Assembly: GCA_947044405.1 (NCBI GenBank)
Contig: CAMRHE010000458.1
Span: 806,001-870,000 of the forward strand
Origin: Leptodactylus fallax
Lineage: Eukaryota > Chordata > Amphibia > Anura > Leptodactylidae
Length of the DNA stretch: 64,000 nucleotides
Reading direction: 5' to 3'
Part shown: piece after piece, positions 36,493 to 47,107 of the stretch
Position numbering within the stretch: the stretch's first letter is position 1
Layout: every line of letters begins with the position of its first letter
The notes under the pieces: generated by a model
Database searches by the model: none
Seen by the model: the letters and a program-made list of their open reading frames with translations, nothing else
Told to the model about the DNA's origin: nothing
Position numbers and translations under genes: made by a program

Positions 36493-37922
36493 CCCCTTTT
36501 ACGGCAGATGCCGAGTATTTAAATATGGCAGGCGCTCGGGAGCCATAGCCGCCGGGTCTTTGCTGTATTATACATTAAAGCTCCCCCATTTTCCTACCTT
36601 AATTTTGGGGAGGATCGCCACGGTAAAAAAAAAATCTGGTTTTTTTGCTGTTTCGCATCCCCATACATAGAAATATAAAAAAGTTATAAGTATCAGAATA
36701 TGACGACTCTAAAATTATTTATTTTTTTTTGCAAAGTTTTGGATTTCGTTAAGGCAGGGGTGTCCAAACTTTGGGCCAGATTTGGAGAGGTAAAAATGTG
36801 CGGGGGTCAACCATTCAGCCTAACATTCTTTTAACCATTAAAGAAGACCTTTCGCATCCTCATAGATGTATGGTATTATCTATGAGGACATAAAAGGTCC
36901 TCTTTAAGATTAAATGCAAATTAACAATTTTATGAATTTTTATAGCAAGTGGCATACTCTTAATTTCTTCACACAGAGCTCAAAAATTAGCCCCCATCAC
37001 TGCCCCAAACACATTATAATGGTCCCATCATTGGTCCCCATGCATACAGTACGGTCCTGCTCTGTCTCTCTGCTCCAGGCGCACTGTTGTGATGTCATGT
37101 GCACCCTGAGGATGACGAAGCGGGAGGCGCCACAGGACAGACAAACTATCAGCAGCAGAATCGGGTCGGCTGCACCACTTCTCCCTGGTTCTGCCGATCC
37201 GGTTTTAACAACCAGATCGGCAGAACCAGGCTGCATTCACTTACTGCTCCCTGCACCTGCTCGCGGCCTCCTCTTCCCTCTTCAACCTTCAATGGGACCT
37301 GTGTGCCACATTTCAGGTCACGATGGCGTAATGTGTGGCGCATGGGGGCCCAGTGGCTGAAGAGGGAAGAGGAGGTCACGAGCAGTAAGGTAAGTTAATA
37401 GGGGCTGTCACTGGACCTCTACTGCCTATTAAAAAAGAAGTGGGGATGCGGTAGGGCCCCCTAAAGGCAACAGTGCTGGTGAGCTGGGTGAAATTTGGAC
37501 ACTGGCCGCATTTGGCCATGGGCTGGACTTTGGACCTTGCTTGCTTTAAGGGGTTAAAATGTAAATAAAACTATATAAATGTAGTATCCTGAAATTGTAC
37601 TGAAACATGGAATACAGGTGACATGTCATTTTGGCTGGACAGTGAACACCATAAAAACAAAGCCCGTAAGAAAGTCATACAAATGCATACAAATGCACTT
37701 TTTCTCCAATTCCACCTCATTTTAAATTTTTTTTCCAGATTCCCAGTACATTGTACAGAATAATATATGGTACCATTATGAAGAACAATTTGTCCCGCAA
37801 ACATTAAGCCGTCGTTTGGCTCTGCGAATGGAAAAATCAAAAAGTTATGGTAGATGTGGTTTGGAAGACAGGGAGTCAAAAACAAAAATCGAAAATCAAA
37901 AAATGCCTGTGGTGAGAAGGGG
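36493..37922 (+). mobile_element. TTAA MITE, copy 4, with nested hAT
   Basis: It lies between TTAA at 36489-36492 and 37923-37926, and starts CCCCTTTTACGGCAGATG and ends GTGAGAAGGGG. The order matches copy 1 (505-1568): ACGGCAGATG, GCCATAGCCGCC, AATACAGGTGACATGTCA, GTCCCGCAAACATTAAGCC. An insertion at 36755-37543 interrupts it. Confidence 0.85.
36755..37543. mobile_element. hAT-like element nested in the TTAA MITE
   Basis: It starts CAGGGGTGTCCAAACTTTGG and ends CCAAAGTCCAGCC-like in reverse complement (GGCTGGACTTTGGACC). The flanks CGTTAAGG (36747-36754) and CTTTAAGG (37544-37551) are an 8-bp duplication with one mismatch. Copy 1 of the host MITE has an uninterrupted GTTAAGGGATCAAAATG at this point. 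No transposase is seen. Confidence 0.7.
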
Positions 37923-37929
37923 TTAATAA

Positions 37930-38755
37930 TCCCTGGCATACAGATTTAGGATATGGGATATTTACCAACTTTATTCCTATACTTATAACATTCAAAATTT
38001 TTCTTAGATTTTGTAAACAGTGCTATCTTATTCAAATAATATTCATACAATGCCTTCTTCTCCAGCAGGTGCATATTTAAATTGGCTACGTTTAAATAAT
38101 TCCTGCCTAACATTTTTTTATTGAAGAAAGCTATGTCAGATATAATTTTATGACCATTTTAGTTGCTTCCCAAAATAGAGTTGGATTCTCTAGATGATGT
38201 TGATAGTTAAAAAAATAGTCTTTACGTGTAAATAGTCTTTAATATTTGTAAAAATTCTTTGTCACTACAGAGAGATGAAGAAAAACACCACAGTGTATGA
38301 CCATTTATTAATGCACAATTAAGTACATTATTATCCATTAATGTACTTAACGTACAATAGATAGACCAAGAATAGCATGATCTGACATTATTATCTAACT
38401 AATTTTCACGTCTAGTACGTTTGTTATTTAACTCTCGGAAATTAAGATATTATCTATCCTTGATAATATATTGGAAAGGAAAGTAGATATATTATTGTTG
38501 CACTGGTTTCAGGTATTGCCAAATATTAATCATGACTGTATTACTAATCAAATCCTTAAGATCAATCTCATTCACTTGCTGCCCAGATTCTAGTTATATC
38601 CTCTCCATTAATTAATCTACTGTTGTATTAAAATCATCTGCAATAACTTTATATCTAGTCTCATCTACCATAATCCATTTTCTTAATCCCCCCACCCAAA
38701 AAAAAAAAACCCCTTCAATGTGTCGACAGCAGCATCACACAGCAAGGAAATATTG
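37930..38755 (-). pseudogene. L1-B relic, endonuclease piece
   Basis: The minus strand shows IDLKDLISNTVMINIWQYLK (38550-38490), matching the L1 endonuclease stretch that precedes DIWR. Then near 38380 comes MSDHAI, the catalytic SDH box. Both belong to the N-terminal endonuclease of ORF2. It is heavily mutated. The 5' continuation lies beyond the Tx1-like insertion at 38771-40297. Confidence 0.6.
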
Positions 38756-38770
38756 ATTATTCCCAAACAC

Positions 38771-40297
38771 GCTCCGTCTTTTTGACTGGCGCTACCGCAG
38801 CATGGACAAGCAATGGGTTTCTATTGAGGCTGATCTGTTATTGGTCCCCCTCCCCTCATTGCCGTGGATTCCGCCTCATTTCCGCCCGAGATCCGTCAGG
38901 CACTCGTTCCTCTCTTCACACTTCCTTAAGACCTGGGATTCAGTTTGTTCCAGCGGGAGAGTGGCCAGAGTCCCTGGCCCCCTTAGTCCTCTCTTTATCA
39001 ATCCTATGTTTCCACCGGGCTGCTCCACAGATATATTTCTTTGTTGGCGAAGCGGCGACGACGTTAGACTTAGACAGGTCGCTGGGGATCCGCCCCTTCC
39101 TCTGTTGGCCCAGCTGAGCACTTCTCACCTGGACCTTCATTTATCCTGGCTGGAGTATGGTCAACTTACGGCCTTCCTGCGGAAATTCTCTTTGTCCCCT
39201 CTTCTTTCCTCTGCCATGACTGACCTGGAGTCCATCCTTTCCCACAATGACTCTTCCCCGCGCGCACTCTCGGTTCTTTACAGCGTTCTTCTCCGAGATG
39301 CTGCCCTGAAGCCCCCCTCTTACACAGGCCCCTGGGACTCAGAGCTTCGTGCGGGCCTCTCCCCTACTGACTGGGATAGGGTTTTCCTGTTCACACACAA
39401 GCTTCCGTTGCCCTGCAGTGTGCAAGAAAAGAATTTCAAGATCCTGTCTCAGTGGTAGCGGTGCCCTGATTACCTCCACAGAATTTATCCTGCTGTGACT
39501 GACCAGTGTTGGCGCTGTGGTACTGAGAAAGGCACCCTATATCACATCTGGTGGGAGTGTGACGTTCTCAGGCTGTGAGATGCTGTGTTCGCTCTGTATG
39601 CTAAAGTGTGTGGTCGCACCATCACAGCAACTCCCCAACTGGCCCCTCTTTCAGTTGTCCCTAGCAGGATGTCTGCGGTGAAAAAAGACCTCCTGCGACA
39701 CTTTTTCACGGCTGCTAGAACCGTCATTCCCAGGCAGTGGCGAAGCACTGTTTTGCCCTCCCTGGTTGAATTTCTTCAGGAGCTTCTCCTCATAAGGAGA
39801 ATGGAGGCCCTGGTGGCGGAGGATTCCCCCGACCCCTCCAAATTTGATGCTCTCTGGAGGCCTTGGGTGGTGTTACAGGAATCGTCTGAGTTCTCTTCCT
39901 TCTTTGCCTGATATAGTGATACCTTGACTACTTCTTTCTTCCCTTTTTCTCTCTTCCGTCCTTTGGAGGAGGTCATTGGTCACTCTTCCATCTCACTGTT
40001 TCCCTCTCTCCCTCCCTTTTTTTTTTCTCTAGTGTATGTTTTCCTGATTGTAGTTCCAAATCTGTGTTCCTTTGTCTGTTTGTTCTTCTCCCATTACTTT
40101 TAAGATATTGCTTTATGGTCCCGTATATCTGGGCCTTCAGTTCCTCTGTTATTGCACTGTGCTTCACAGCGTTAGCTTGGGTCTTATCCCAAGCTTCTTG
40201 TTTATAGGCTAGGCCTGCGTCATTTGTTTGCTCACACTATTTTGTTTTCTTTTTCCACTGTACTTAAAAAATCTTTAATAAACTTTGATTAAACATA
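38771..40297 (+). mobile_element. Tx1/L1-type LINE, 5'-truncated, nested in L1-B
   Basis: It is flanked by a 14-15-bp duplication: ATTATTCCCAAACAC (38756-38770) and ATTATCCCAAACAC (40298-40311). The plus strand carries the end of an ORF2 followed by a ~370-bp 3' UTR with AATAAA (40277-40282). GC content is clearly higher than the host L1. The 5' truncation is usual for LINE insertion. Confidence 0.85.
38782..39911 (+). pseudogene. Tx1/L1-type ORF2, C-terminal part
   Basis: The plus frame from 38802 encodes SYTGPWDSELRAGLSPTDWD, then RVFLFTHKLPLPCSVQEKNF and KILSQW. A stop (TAG at 39456-39458) interrupts, then RCPDYLHRIYPAVTDQCWRC with GTEKGTLYHIWWECDVL follows. This is the Cys/His C-terminal segment of L1- and Tx1-clade ORF2 proteins. 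A second frame (39585-39911) gives AARTVIPRQWRSTVLPSLVE, the family's last conserved block. At least two breaks are visible. RT and endonuclease domains were lost by truncation. Confidence 0.8.
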
Positions 40298-40311
40298 ATT
40301 ATCCCAAACAC

Positions 40312-41110
40312 AGACTAAGCTCACATTGGCAGAGTCTCCTTTGGAGACTCTTTTGCAATGTCCACCTGAAATCGGTGAATGATAAAGTACTGCACGAAGG
40401 AACTTTGCTGGTTTCAGATTTTAAAAAAATTTCAACCCAACGGACACCATTGTAATAGCTAGCTTAGTGGTCCGCCTCTCTGTTGTTCTGGTTCTCCAGT
40501 GTAACACAACAAAAAAATCATACTCCTTTTGTGCATTACAAAGAAAAAAAAAACAGCATGAGGCTAAGGCCCCGCGTATCGAGCCGCAGCCAAAAAATGC
40601 TCCAGGAAAGACATAGCCAGAAACGCATCACGTTTTTTTACACAGTGGTTTTTGGCTGCGGCTTGCTACGTGGTGCCTTAGCCGCTTGCTGTGTTTTTTG
40701 CTGTTTTTCCTCTGCGGACTTTCTGCCTCTATTATACCTATATGGAAAATGCCATGGTTTCTGTAGGTATAATTGACATGCTGTGATTTACAAAAATGTG
40801 ATTGGAGTCTGCAATCCCAAAACTAAAGAATTTTTTTCCTTAACAAAGCATCTTAACTGCTTTGGTGCAATTGTATTTGGTACGCCTATTAAGCGTATAT
40901 TACATTTCGCCTGATTCTCCAGATCATTCACCTTTTCCAAGAGAGCTTCATTTTGCCTTGTTAATTCACTACATTTAACATACAGTTCTTCTAATTCTTC
41001 CTCCATACTAGATAATTTATTTTCCACTTGCTCCAGCCTATCTTAGTAAGAATTTAACTCATTCTTCAGCTCTGTAAGGCAATTAGTTATAGACTTATTC
41101 ATTATATCTG
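40312..41110 (-). pseudogene. L1-B relic, ORF1-like coiled coil
   Basis: The minus frame from 41027 reads MENKLSSMEEELEELYVKCS, then ELTRQNEALLEKVNDLENQA and NIRLIGVPNT. This is a heptad-type coiled coil followed by the start of the RNA-recognition domain of L1 ORF1 proteins, which form trimers and bind LINE RNA. The match stops near 40800, where a separate repeat seems to begin (40561-40790). Position and strand fit the ORF2 pieces at 38.7, 36.4 and 32.7 kb. Confidence 0.7.
40561..40790. repeat. Possible MITE fragment
   Basis: CTAAGGCCCCGCG (40563) faces GGTGCCTTAG (40672). The intervening GCCGCAGCCAAAAA and TTTTTGGCTGCGGC are perfect inverted partners, so 40580-40668 folds back. It interrupts the L1 ORF1 frame. 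The family is unknown to me. Confidence 0.5.
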
Positions 41111-42571
41111 TAAGTTTTGCAAGTATTTCTTGTGCCACCATAATTATCTTTTTCCATTATTATATTGCAGCCAATCAGCTGTATCATTGTCAGAGCTCAA
41201 AATATTTGACTGGCGTCCCACACGTTGTCTTGTAATTGATGAACTAAATTTACCAGAATCTCTTCCATTGTCCATCAGCAACGATCTTGTAGCTTTACTC
41301 ACTAATTTCCCTCCTTTCAGCACATCTTAACACATATATTTCTTGTGGTCAAACCAAGAGAAACGCAGCTGTTGCAGCTGTAAACCAAGACTGCTTCCAG
41401 CGCTGCTGTTATCCAACAATCAGCACTCTGCTCCAGACAGGGCAGGACAAACAGGCCCAGCATTCAGCAGATGTGCAACACCCCGCACCCATTGCTTGTG
41501 TCTCGGCAGAAGATCAATGACCAGGGGGGAAAGCAGTAAGCTTGAAGCAGGGCATCCTGGTGCATGGTATGAAAGTCACACCTCCCACATGTTGCAGCCC
41601 TGCTAGCCAAACAGAAAACTCCAAACCTTGGATGTGAATAGAGAATATTAAAGAAATCATAAATCATGTTCTAAAGCTAAATAAACCATGTGATGATGCT
41701 ATCTTACACTTTATTCCTTTAGTGAGCTGTCTGTTTCAGGCCTTAATGATCTCAAACCATTTTTTGCATTTTTCCATCGATACACACCAAATAACTTTTC
41801 TATTTTTCCATCACTGTACCTGTGTGAGGGCTTTCTTTCTGGAAAGGAAGTTTAAGTTTTACTACTTTTGCAAAGCAAAAAAACATTTTTTGTAATAGCA
41901 ATTTTTTTTTTTTTTGCATTGTCACTTTCCAAGACCCATAACATATTTTTTTTTGTCAACAGAGTTTTGTGAGGGTTTATTTTTTGTGGGAAGACCTAAC
42001 ACTTTTATTAATGCCTTTTTGGAGAACATAACACTTTTTGATTGCTTTGTATAATGTGATTATTAATGTGTTATTATGATTTTACTGTGTTTCTTCTGAT
42101 TTCCCCTTAAAATTGCTTAACAATTCCCTACAATGTTCCCAGAGTATTAGCATCTTCTTCTTTCACAGATTTTGCCATTGTGTCATGACACCTCTTTAGT
42201 AATTGAATACTGTGAAAAGACCAAGTCCGATATTTTCTTGGATGGTCTATATGATTATATTAACAAAGCATAGATGTGTCCACACTTGATTAAGGATTCC
42301 AACTGTCTTGAAACCAAGACACCCTCCTCCAATGTGTGGTCACACATAAACAAAGCATATTGTTTTGTGATAACTTGCCACAAAATTATGTTGTGTTTAG
42401 AAAAGCTGCTAAACTTGTGATTCATATATCTGGATATGTCTATCCAAGAGGACATGTAAGAGAAGTAACACATCTCTAGCTATGGAGAACCTTGCACATG
42501 TTCTCTAGGATCACCTTTTAGTGCAGAATATGATTGGCCAAAAATTATAGCCATTATTCATTGTTATATTT
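41111..42571. other. Gene-free stretch with a MITE-like AT-rich part
   Basis: No gene is supported. The part at 41755-42105 (AAGACCCATAACATATTTTT, GAGGGTTTATTTTTTGTGGG) resembles the AT-rich half of the TTAA MITE family seen at 7270, 60000 and 63050. Confidence 0.4.
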
Positions 42572-43059
42572 TTAACCCCTTAACGACCCTGGATGTACTA
42601 TTACGTCCCTGGGTCGAGGTAGTTAGTGCACACGGGCATAATATTGTGCCCATGGCCGACCACCCACTCACTATCTGAGTGGGCGGCATCGGAAGCGGGT
42701 GTTAGCTGTAACTGACAGCTAACAACCTGCTCCATAACCCCTGGTCAGAGCTGAGCTCCGATCAGGGGTTTTAACCCCTTGTATGCTGTGGTCAAACATG
42801 ACCGCGGCATACAAGGGGTACCGCGATGTATATAACCCTCTCGGTACTCCCACCATGAGATCAGGGGGTGCTGTTATCTATTTTCTGTATCCCGGGGTCT
42901 GGCCAGTGACCCCAGGCTGATACAAGCCCCCAGTACCTGGTTAATCCTGCTGAGATGTCAGGAAGTCAGCCTATGTTTTGTTTTGTTTTGTTTTGTTTGT
43001 TTGAGTTGGAAGGGACCTCAAGGGCCATCGAGTCCAACCCCCTGCAAAAGCAGGAATTC

Positions 43060-45950
43060 CTAGATCATCCCAGCTATATACCTATCCAGATTCCGCTTGA
43101 AGATTTCAATTGATGAAGAACCCACCACCTCCCGTGGCAGCCTATTCCACTCCCTCACTACCCTTACTGTTAGAAAGTTTTTCCTAATGTCTAATCTGAA
43201 TCTCCTTCCCCTTAGTTTCATCCCATTACTTCTTGTGCTTCCTTCTGCTAATGAGAATAGGGTAGATCCCTCTGCACTGTGACAACCTTTCAGATATTTA
43301 AATACCGCTATTAAGTCTCCCCTTAGCCTTCTCTTCTGCAAACTAAGCAGTCCCAATTCTTTTAGCCTTTCTTCGTAGGACATGGTTTGTAGACCTTCCA
43401 CCATTTTGGTTGCTCTTCTCTGGACCTGCTCCAATAAATCGATGTCTTTCTTAAACTGGGGAGCCCAGAACTGTACACAGTATTCCAGGTGGGGTCTGAC
43501 CAGGGCAGAGTACAGCGGAATAATTACCTCTCTTGATCTAGCTTCAATGCTCATCTTGATACATCCTAGAATTTGGTTAGCCTTTTTATCCACCGCACCG
43601 CACTGTTGACTCATGTTGAATTTGTGATCTATTATTATGCCCAGATCCTTTTCCCCTGTACTCTCACTTAGTACTATTCCTCCCATACTATATATGCTTC
43701 TTGCATTTCTGTTACCCAGATGTAGAACTTTGCATTTGTCCCTGTTGAATACCATTTTGTTCACCTCAGCCCATTGTTCCAGTGTGTCTAAGTCCTTTTG
43801 GATGCACTCTCTCTCCTCTCTAGTGTTGGCCATTCCTCCTATCTTTGTATCATCTGCAAATTTTATTAGTTCCCCATTAATCCCATCATCCAGATCATTT
43901 ATAAAAATATTAAAAAGTACTGGGCCCAGGACAGAGCCCTGCGGCACCCCGCTTTTTACTTTCTTCCAGTTTGATGTATAGCCATTTAGAATTACTCGTT
44001 GTGCCCGATCATTTAGCCAATTGTGAACCCACCTTACTGATGTTTTATCAAAGCCATACTTGATCATTTTTTCAATAAGAATGTTATGTGATACTTTATC
44101 AAAGGCCTTACTAAAGTCAAGATATACTATGTCCACTGCATTCCCCTGGTCCAACCATTCAGTGACTTTATTATAGAAGGAAATAAGATTAGTCTGACAA
44201 GATTTATTAGGCATAAAGCCGTGCTGGCTCTGATTAATTAAAGCCTTCCCATCCAGGTACCTAATTAAATGTTCTTTAATGATTTGTTCAAAGATTTTTC
44301 CTACTATCGAGGTCAGACTTACCGGCCTATAATTTCCTGGGTCGTCCCTATTCCCCTTTTTGTAGATGGGGACCACATTTGCCCTTTTCCAATCTAGAGG
44401 GACCACTCCTGTTTCCCATGACTTATTAAAGATTATTGCAAGGGGTTCTGTTATTTCCTCTGCTAATTCTTTTAAAACTCTAGGGTGTAAATCATCCGGT
44501 CCTGGGGACTTGGTTTCCTTAATCTTAGCTAAATGTTCTCTTACCAAACCTTCACTTATAATCAGCTTGGAGTCCTCATTCCCCTCATCACTATCACCAT
44601 TAATGTTGATATTTCCATCCATTTCTTGGGAGAAGACGGATACAAAATATGAATTTAGTAACTCCACCTGCTGATCCACCATGTTAACTTTTTCACCCTT
44701 TTCGTTCTTCAGGACTCCAATGGTTTCCTTCACTTTTCTTTTGCACTTAACATATCCCCAAAAACCTTTTACCTTACTCTTAACTTCTTTTGCAAGCTTC
44801 AATTCGTATTCAGCCTTAGCTTTTTTAATGCTTATCTTGCAGAGTCTGCAAACTGCTGTATACTCTCCCTTAGATATAGCTCCCATCTTCCACTTGTTGT
44901 ATGTTTCCTTTTTCTTTTTTAGTAGGTTATGTAATTTTTTGGTCATCCATCCTGGAGTTTTTAGGTGATTCCCATTTTTCTTGCTTCTAGGTATTGTTAG
45001 TTCCTGTGCATTAATGATTTCCCTACGGAAAATTTCCCACCCCTCATGTGCATTTTTGTGCTTAAGTATTTTTCGCCATGGAATTCTACTAACCCTTACC
45101 TTTAGGTCCCTAAAATCTGCCCTAGTAAAATTGAGCCTTCTAGTCTTTGTCTTCTCAGGTCTTCTTCTTACAACCCCAAACTCGAGTATAGCATGGTCGC
45201 TGAATCCCAATGTCCCTGCTATCCTTAATTCCTTAACCATGTCCTCCTTGTTAGTTAAAACTAGGTCCAGAATGGATGTTCCTCTCGTGTTTTTTTCTAC
45301 TAACTGGGCAATGAAGTTGTCTGCTAGAGAGGATAAAAATTTGATAGAGCTTTTACTCGTAGCTGTGTGAGTTTCCCAATGAATATCTGGGTAATTAAAG
45401 TCTCCCATGATAACAATTTCAAATTTCTTCGAAAGCGTGGTCATTTGCTTTGAAAAAATCTCATCCATGTCTTCTGTCTGTCCTGGTGGTCTATAATAAA
45501 CACCTATTATGATGTCCTTATCATTGTTTTTCCCCTGAATTGTTACCCAAATATTTTCCAATAAGTTATCATTTTGTAAAACTGTGATTTCCGTGGAAAT
45601 GTGATCTTTTTTAACATACAATGCAACTCCTCCCCCTCTTTTATTAGTTCTATTTTTTTTGAATAAGTTGTATCCTTCCATCTGTATATTCCAATCATGC
45701 TTATCGTTCCACCAAGTTTCTGTAATACCAATGACATCATATTTTTCCTTCTGTATTATCAGCTCTAATTCTCCCTGTTTATTTCCCAAGCTTTGCGCGT
45801 TTATGTAAAAACATTTCAGATTGCGCTCTGGTACTTCCTTTTTTTAATTTCATTCTGAGTATCCTGTCTTGGGTCCTCATTACCACATCTAGTAACCTTG
45901 TTTAGTATATCCTTTAGCTGCATGTTCTTGTCTTCCTTTTTACTTCCCAT
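43060..45950 (-). pseudogene. CR1 ORF2: endonuclease and reverse transcriptase
   Basis: An apurinic-type endonuclease comes first (CFYINAQSLGNKQGELELI, GITETWW, GDFNYPDIHWE, GFSDHAIL). The RT follows with ETKSPGPDDLHPRVLKELA, NYRPVSLTSIVGKIFEQ, YLDFSKAFDKVSH, GVPQGSVLGPVLFNIFINDL and the catalytic FADDTK. The C-terminal conserved region has RRATKMVEGL, LSLQKRRLRGDLI and VREWNRLPREVV. The body is open for over 900 codons from about 45840 to 43060. The likely true start is the ATG at 45950-45948, 11 nt after the ORF1 stop. Reading from it fails only at a run of seven A (plus T-run 45839-45845), where one more A restores the frame. This is either a young lesion or a sequencing error. Confidence 0.93.
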
Positions 45951-45961
45951 CCCCTCTTCTT

Positions 45962-47107
45962 CTAGTTTAAAGCCCTCCTGATAAGTGTGGCAAGTCTTCT
46001 GGCAAATATGTGTTTCCCAGGCTTTGTGAGATGTATCCCATCTCTAGCAAGGAGTCCATCATAGAGGTAATTCACTCCATGGTCCAGAAATCCAAATCCT
46101 TGCTCTCTATACCACTGCCGAAGCCACTTGTTTACCTCTAGTATTTTATTCCATCTCCTGATACCATAACCATCAACTGGGAGAATTGATGAAAATACTA
46201 CCTGCGCATCCAGTTCCTTCACTTTCTTTCCTAGATTTTCAAAGTCTTTACGAATAGTTGGTAAATCATTTTTAGCCGTGTCGTTTGTACCCACATGTAA
46301 CAACAAAAATGGGTAGTTATCCTTACAGCTGAAGAGGCATGGAATCCTATCGGCCACATCCCTAACTTTTGCTCCTGGGAGGCAGCATACTTCTCGTGCA
46401 GTTAAATCTGGCCTGCAGACAGCTGCCTCTGTGCCCCTTAGCAGTGAGTCGCCCATAACTACTACTCTTCTTTTTTTCCTCGCTACGCTATTTCTTGTTG
46501 CTCCCTCTTGTCTCTGGGTGACTTTTGTTTCTTCTTTTGCTGATAGATTATTCTTATCGTTTTCATCAGTCTGCATAAGAGTTTCATATCGGTTACCTAG
46601 CTGTGTAAGTGGTGATGGCCTTGTGATCCTTTTGCATCTCTTGGTCACCTGTATCCATTTATCTGCCTCTGTAGGTTCCCTCAAGTATTCTTCCCTTACT
46701 ATATTTAGGAGGTTTGCTTCAGCCTCCACCACTGTAGGCTCTCTCATACTTTCTTCCCTTACTATATTCAAGAGGCTTGCTTCTGCTTCATCAATAAAAA
46801 CCTCACTTTCTTTGATGCCTCTCAACGTCTCTATTCTTTCTTCCAACCTCTGCACTTTATCTTCTAAAAGGGCCACTAGTTTGCATTTCATACAGGTGAA
46901 GTTGGCTTTATGGTCAGGCAAATCTGTAAACATATAGCATATGCTGCAGCTTACCATGTGAGTTTTCTCCTCTTCCATATTCCTCTCTTCTGGCCGTGCT
47001 GGGCCGCTACTCACCGCCGTGAAGTTCACTCCTGGCCCCACTGGGCTGCTGCTCGCCGCTATGAAAAGCCCCCCGGGACACAGCGGTCTACCCTCCGCAC
47101 GCTGCAA
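45962..47107 (-). CDS. CR1 ORF1: zinc-finger, coiled-coil, SGNH esterase-like protein
   Basis: 381 residues, uninterrupted. Near the middle of the first quarter is a Cys cluster (CSICYMFTDLPDHKANFTCM, then CKL), probably zinc-binding. A coiled coil follows (LLEDKVQRLEERIETLR), then two imperfect copies of a short acidic segment (EADLLNIVREE-like, EAEANLLNIVREE). The last half is an SGNH/GDSL hydrolase-type domain: VVMGDSLLRG with the nucleophile Ser, HVGTNDTAKND, and DGIHLTKPGK with the terminal Asp/His. Esterase-type ORF1 proteins are known in CR1 and L2 LINEs; their substrate is unclear. The terminal Arg-rich tail (ARRLATLIRRALN) may contact RNA. Confidence 0.9.
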   Translation of the reverse strand: MQRAEGRPLCPGGLFIAASSSPVGPGVNFTAVSSGPARPEERNMEEEKTHMVSCSICYMFTDLPDHKANFTCMKCKLVALLEDKVQRLEERIETLRGIKESEVFIDEAEASLLNIVREESMREPTVVEAEANLLNIVREEYLREPTEADKWIQVTKRCKRITRPSPLTQLGNRYETLMQTDENDKNNLSAKEETKVTQRQEGATRNSVARKKRRVVVMGDSLLRGTEAAVCRPDLTAREVCCLPGAKVRDVADRIPCLFSCKDNYPFLLLHVGTNDTAKNDLPTIRKDFENLGKKVKELDAQVVFSSILPVDGYGIRRWNKILEVNKWLRQWYREQGFGFLDHGVNYLYDGLLARDGIHLTKPGKHIFARRLATLIRRALN

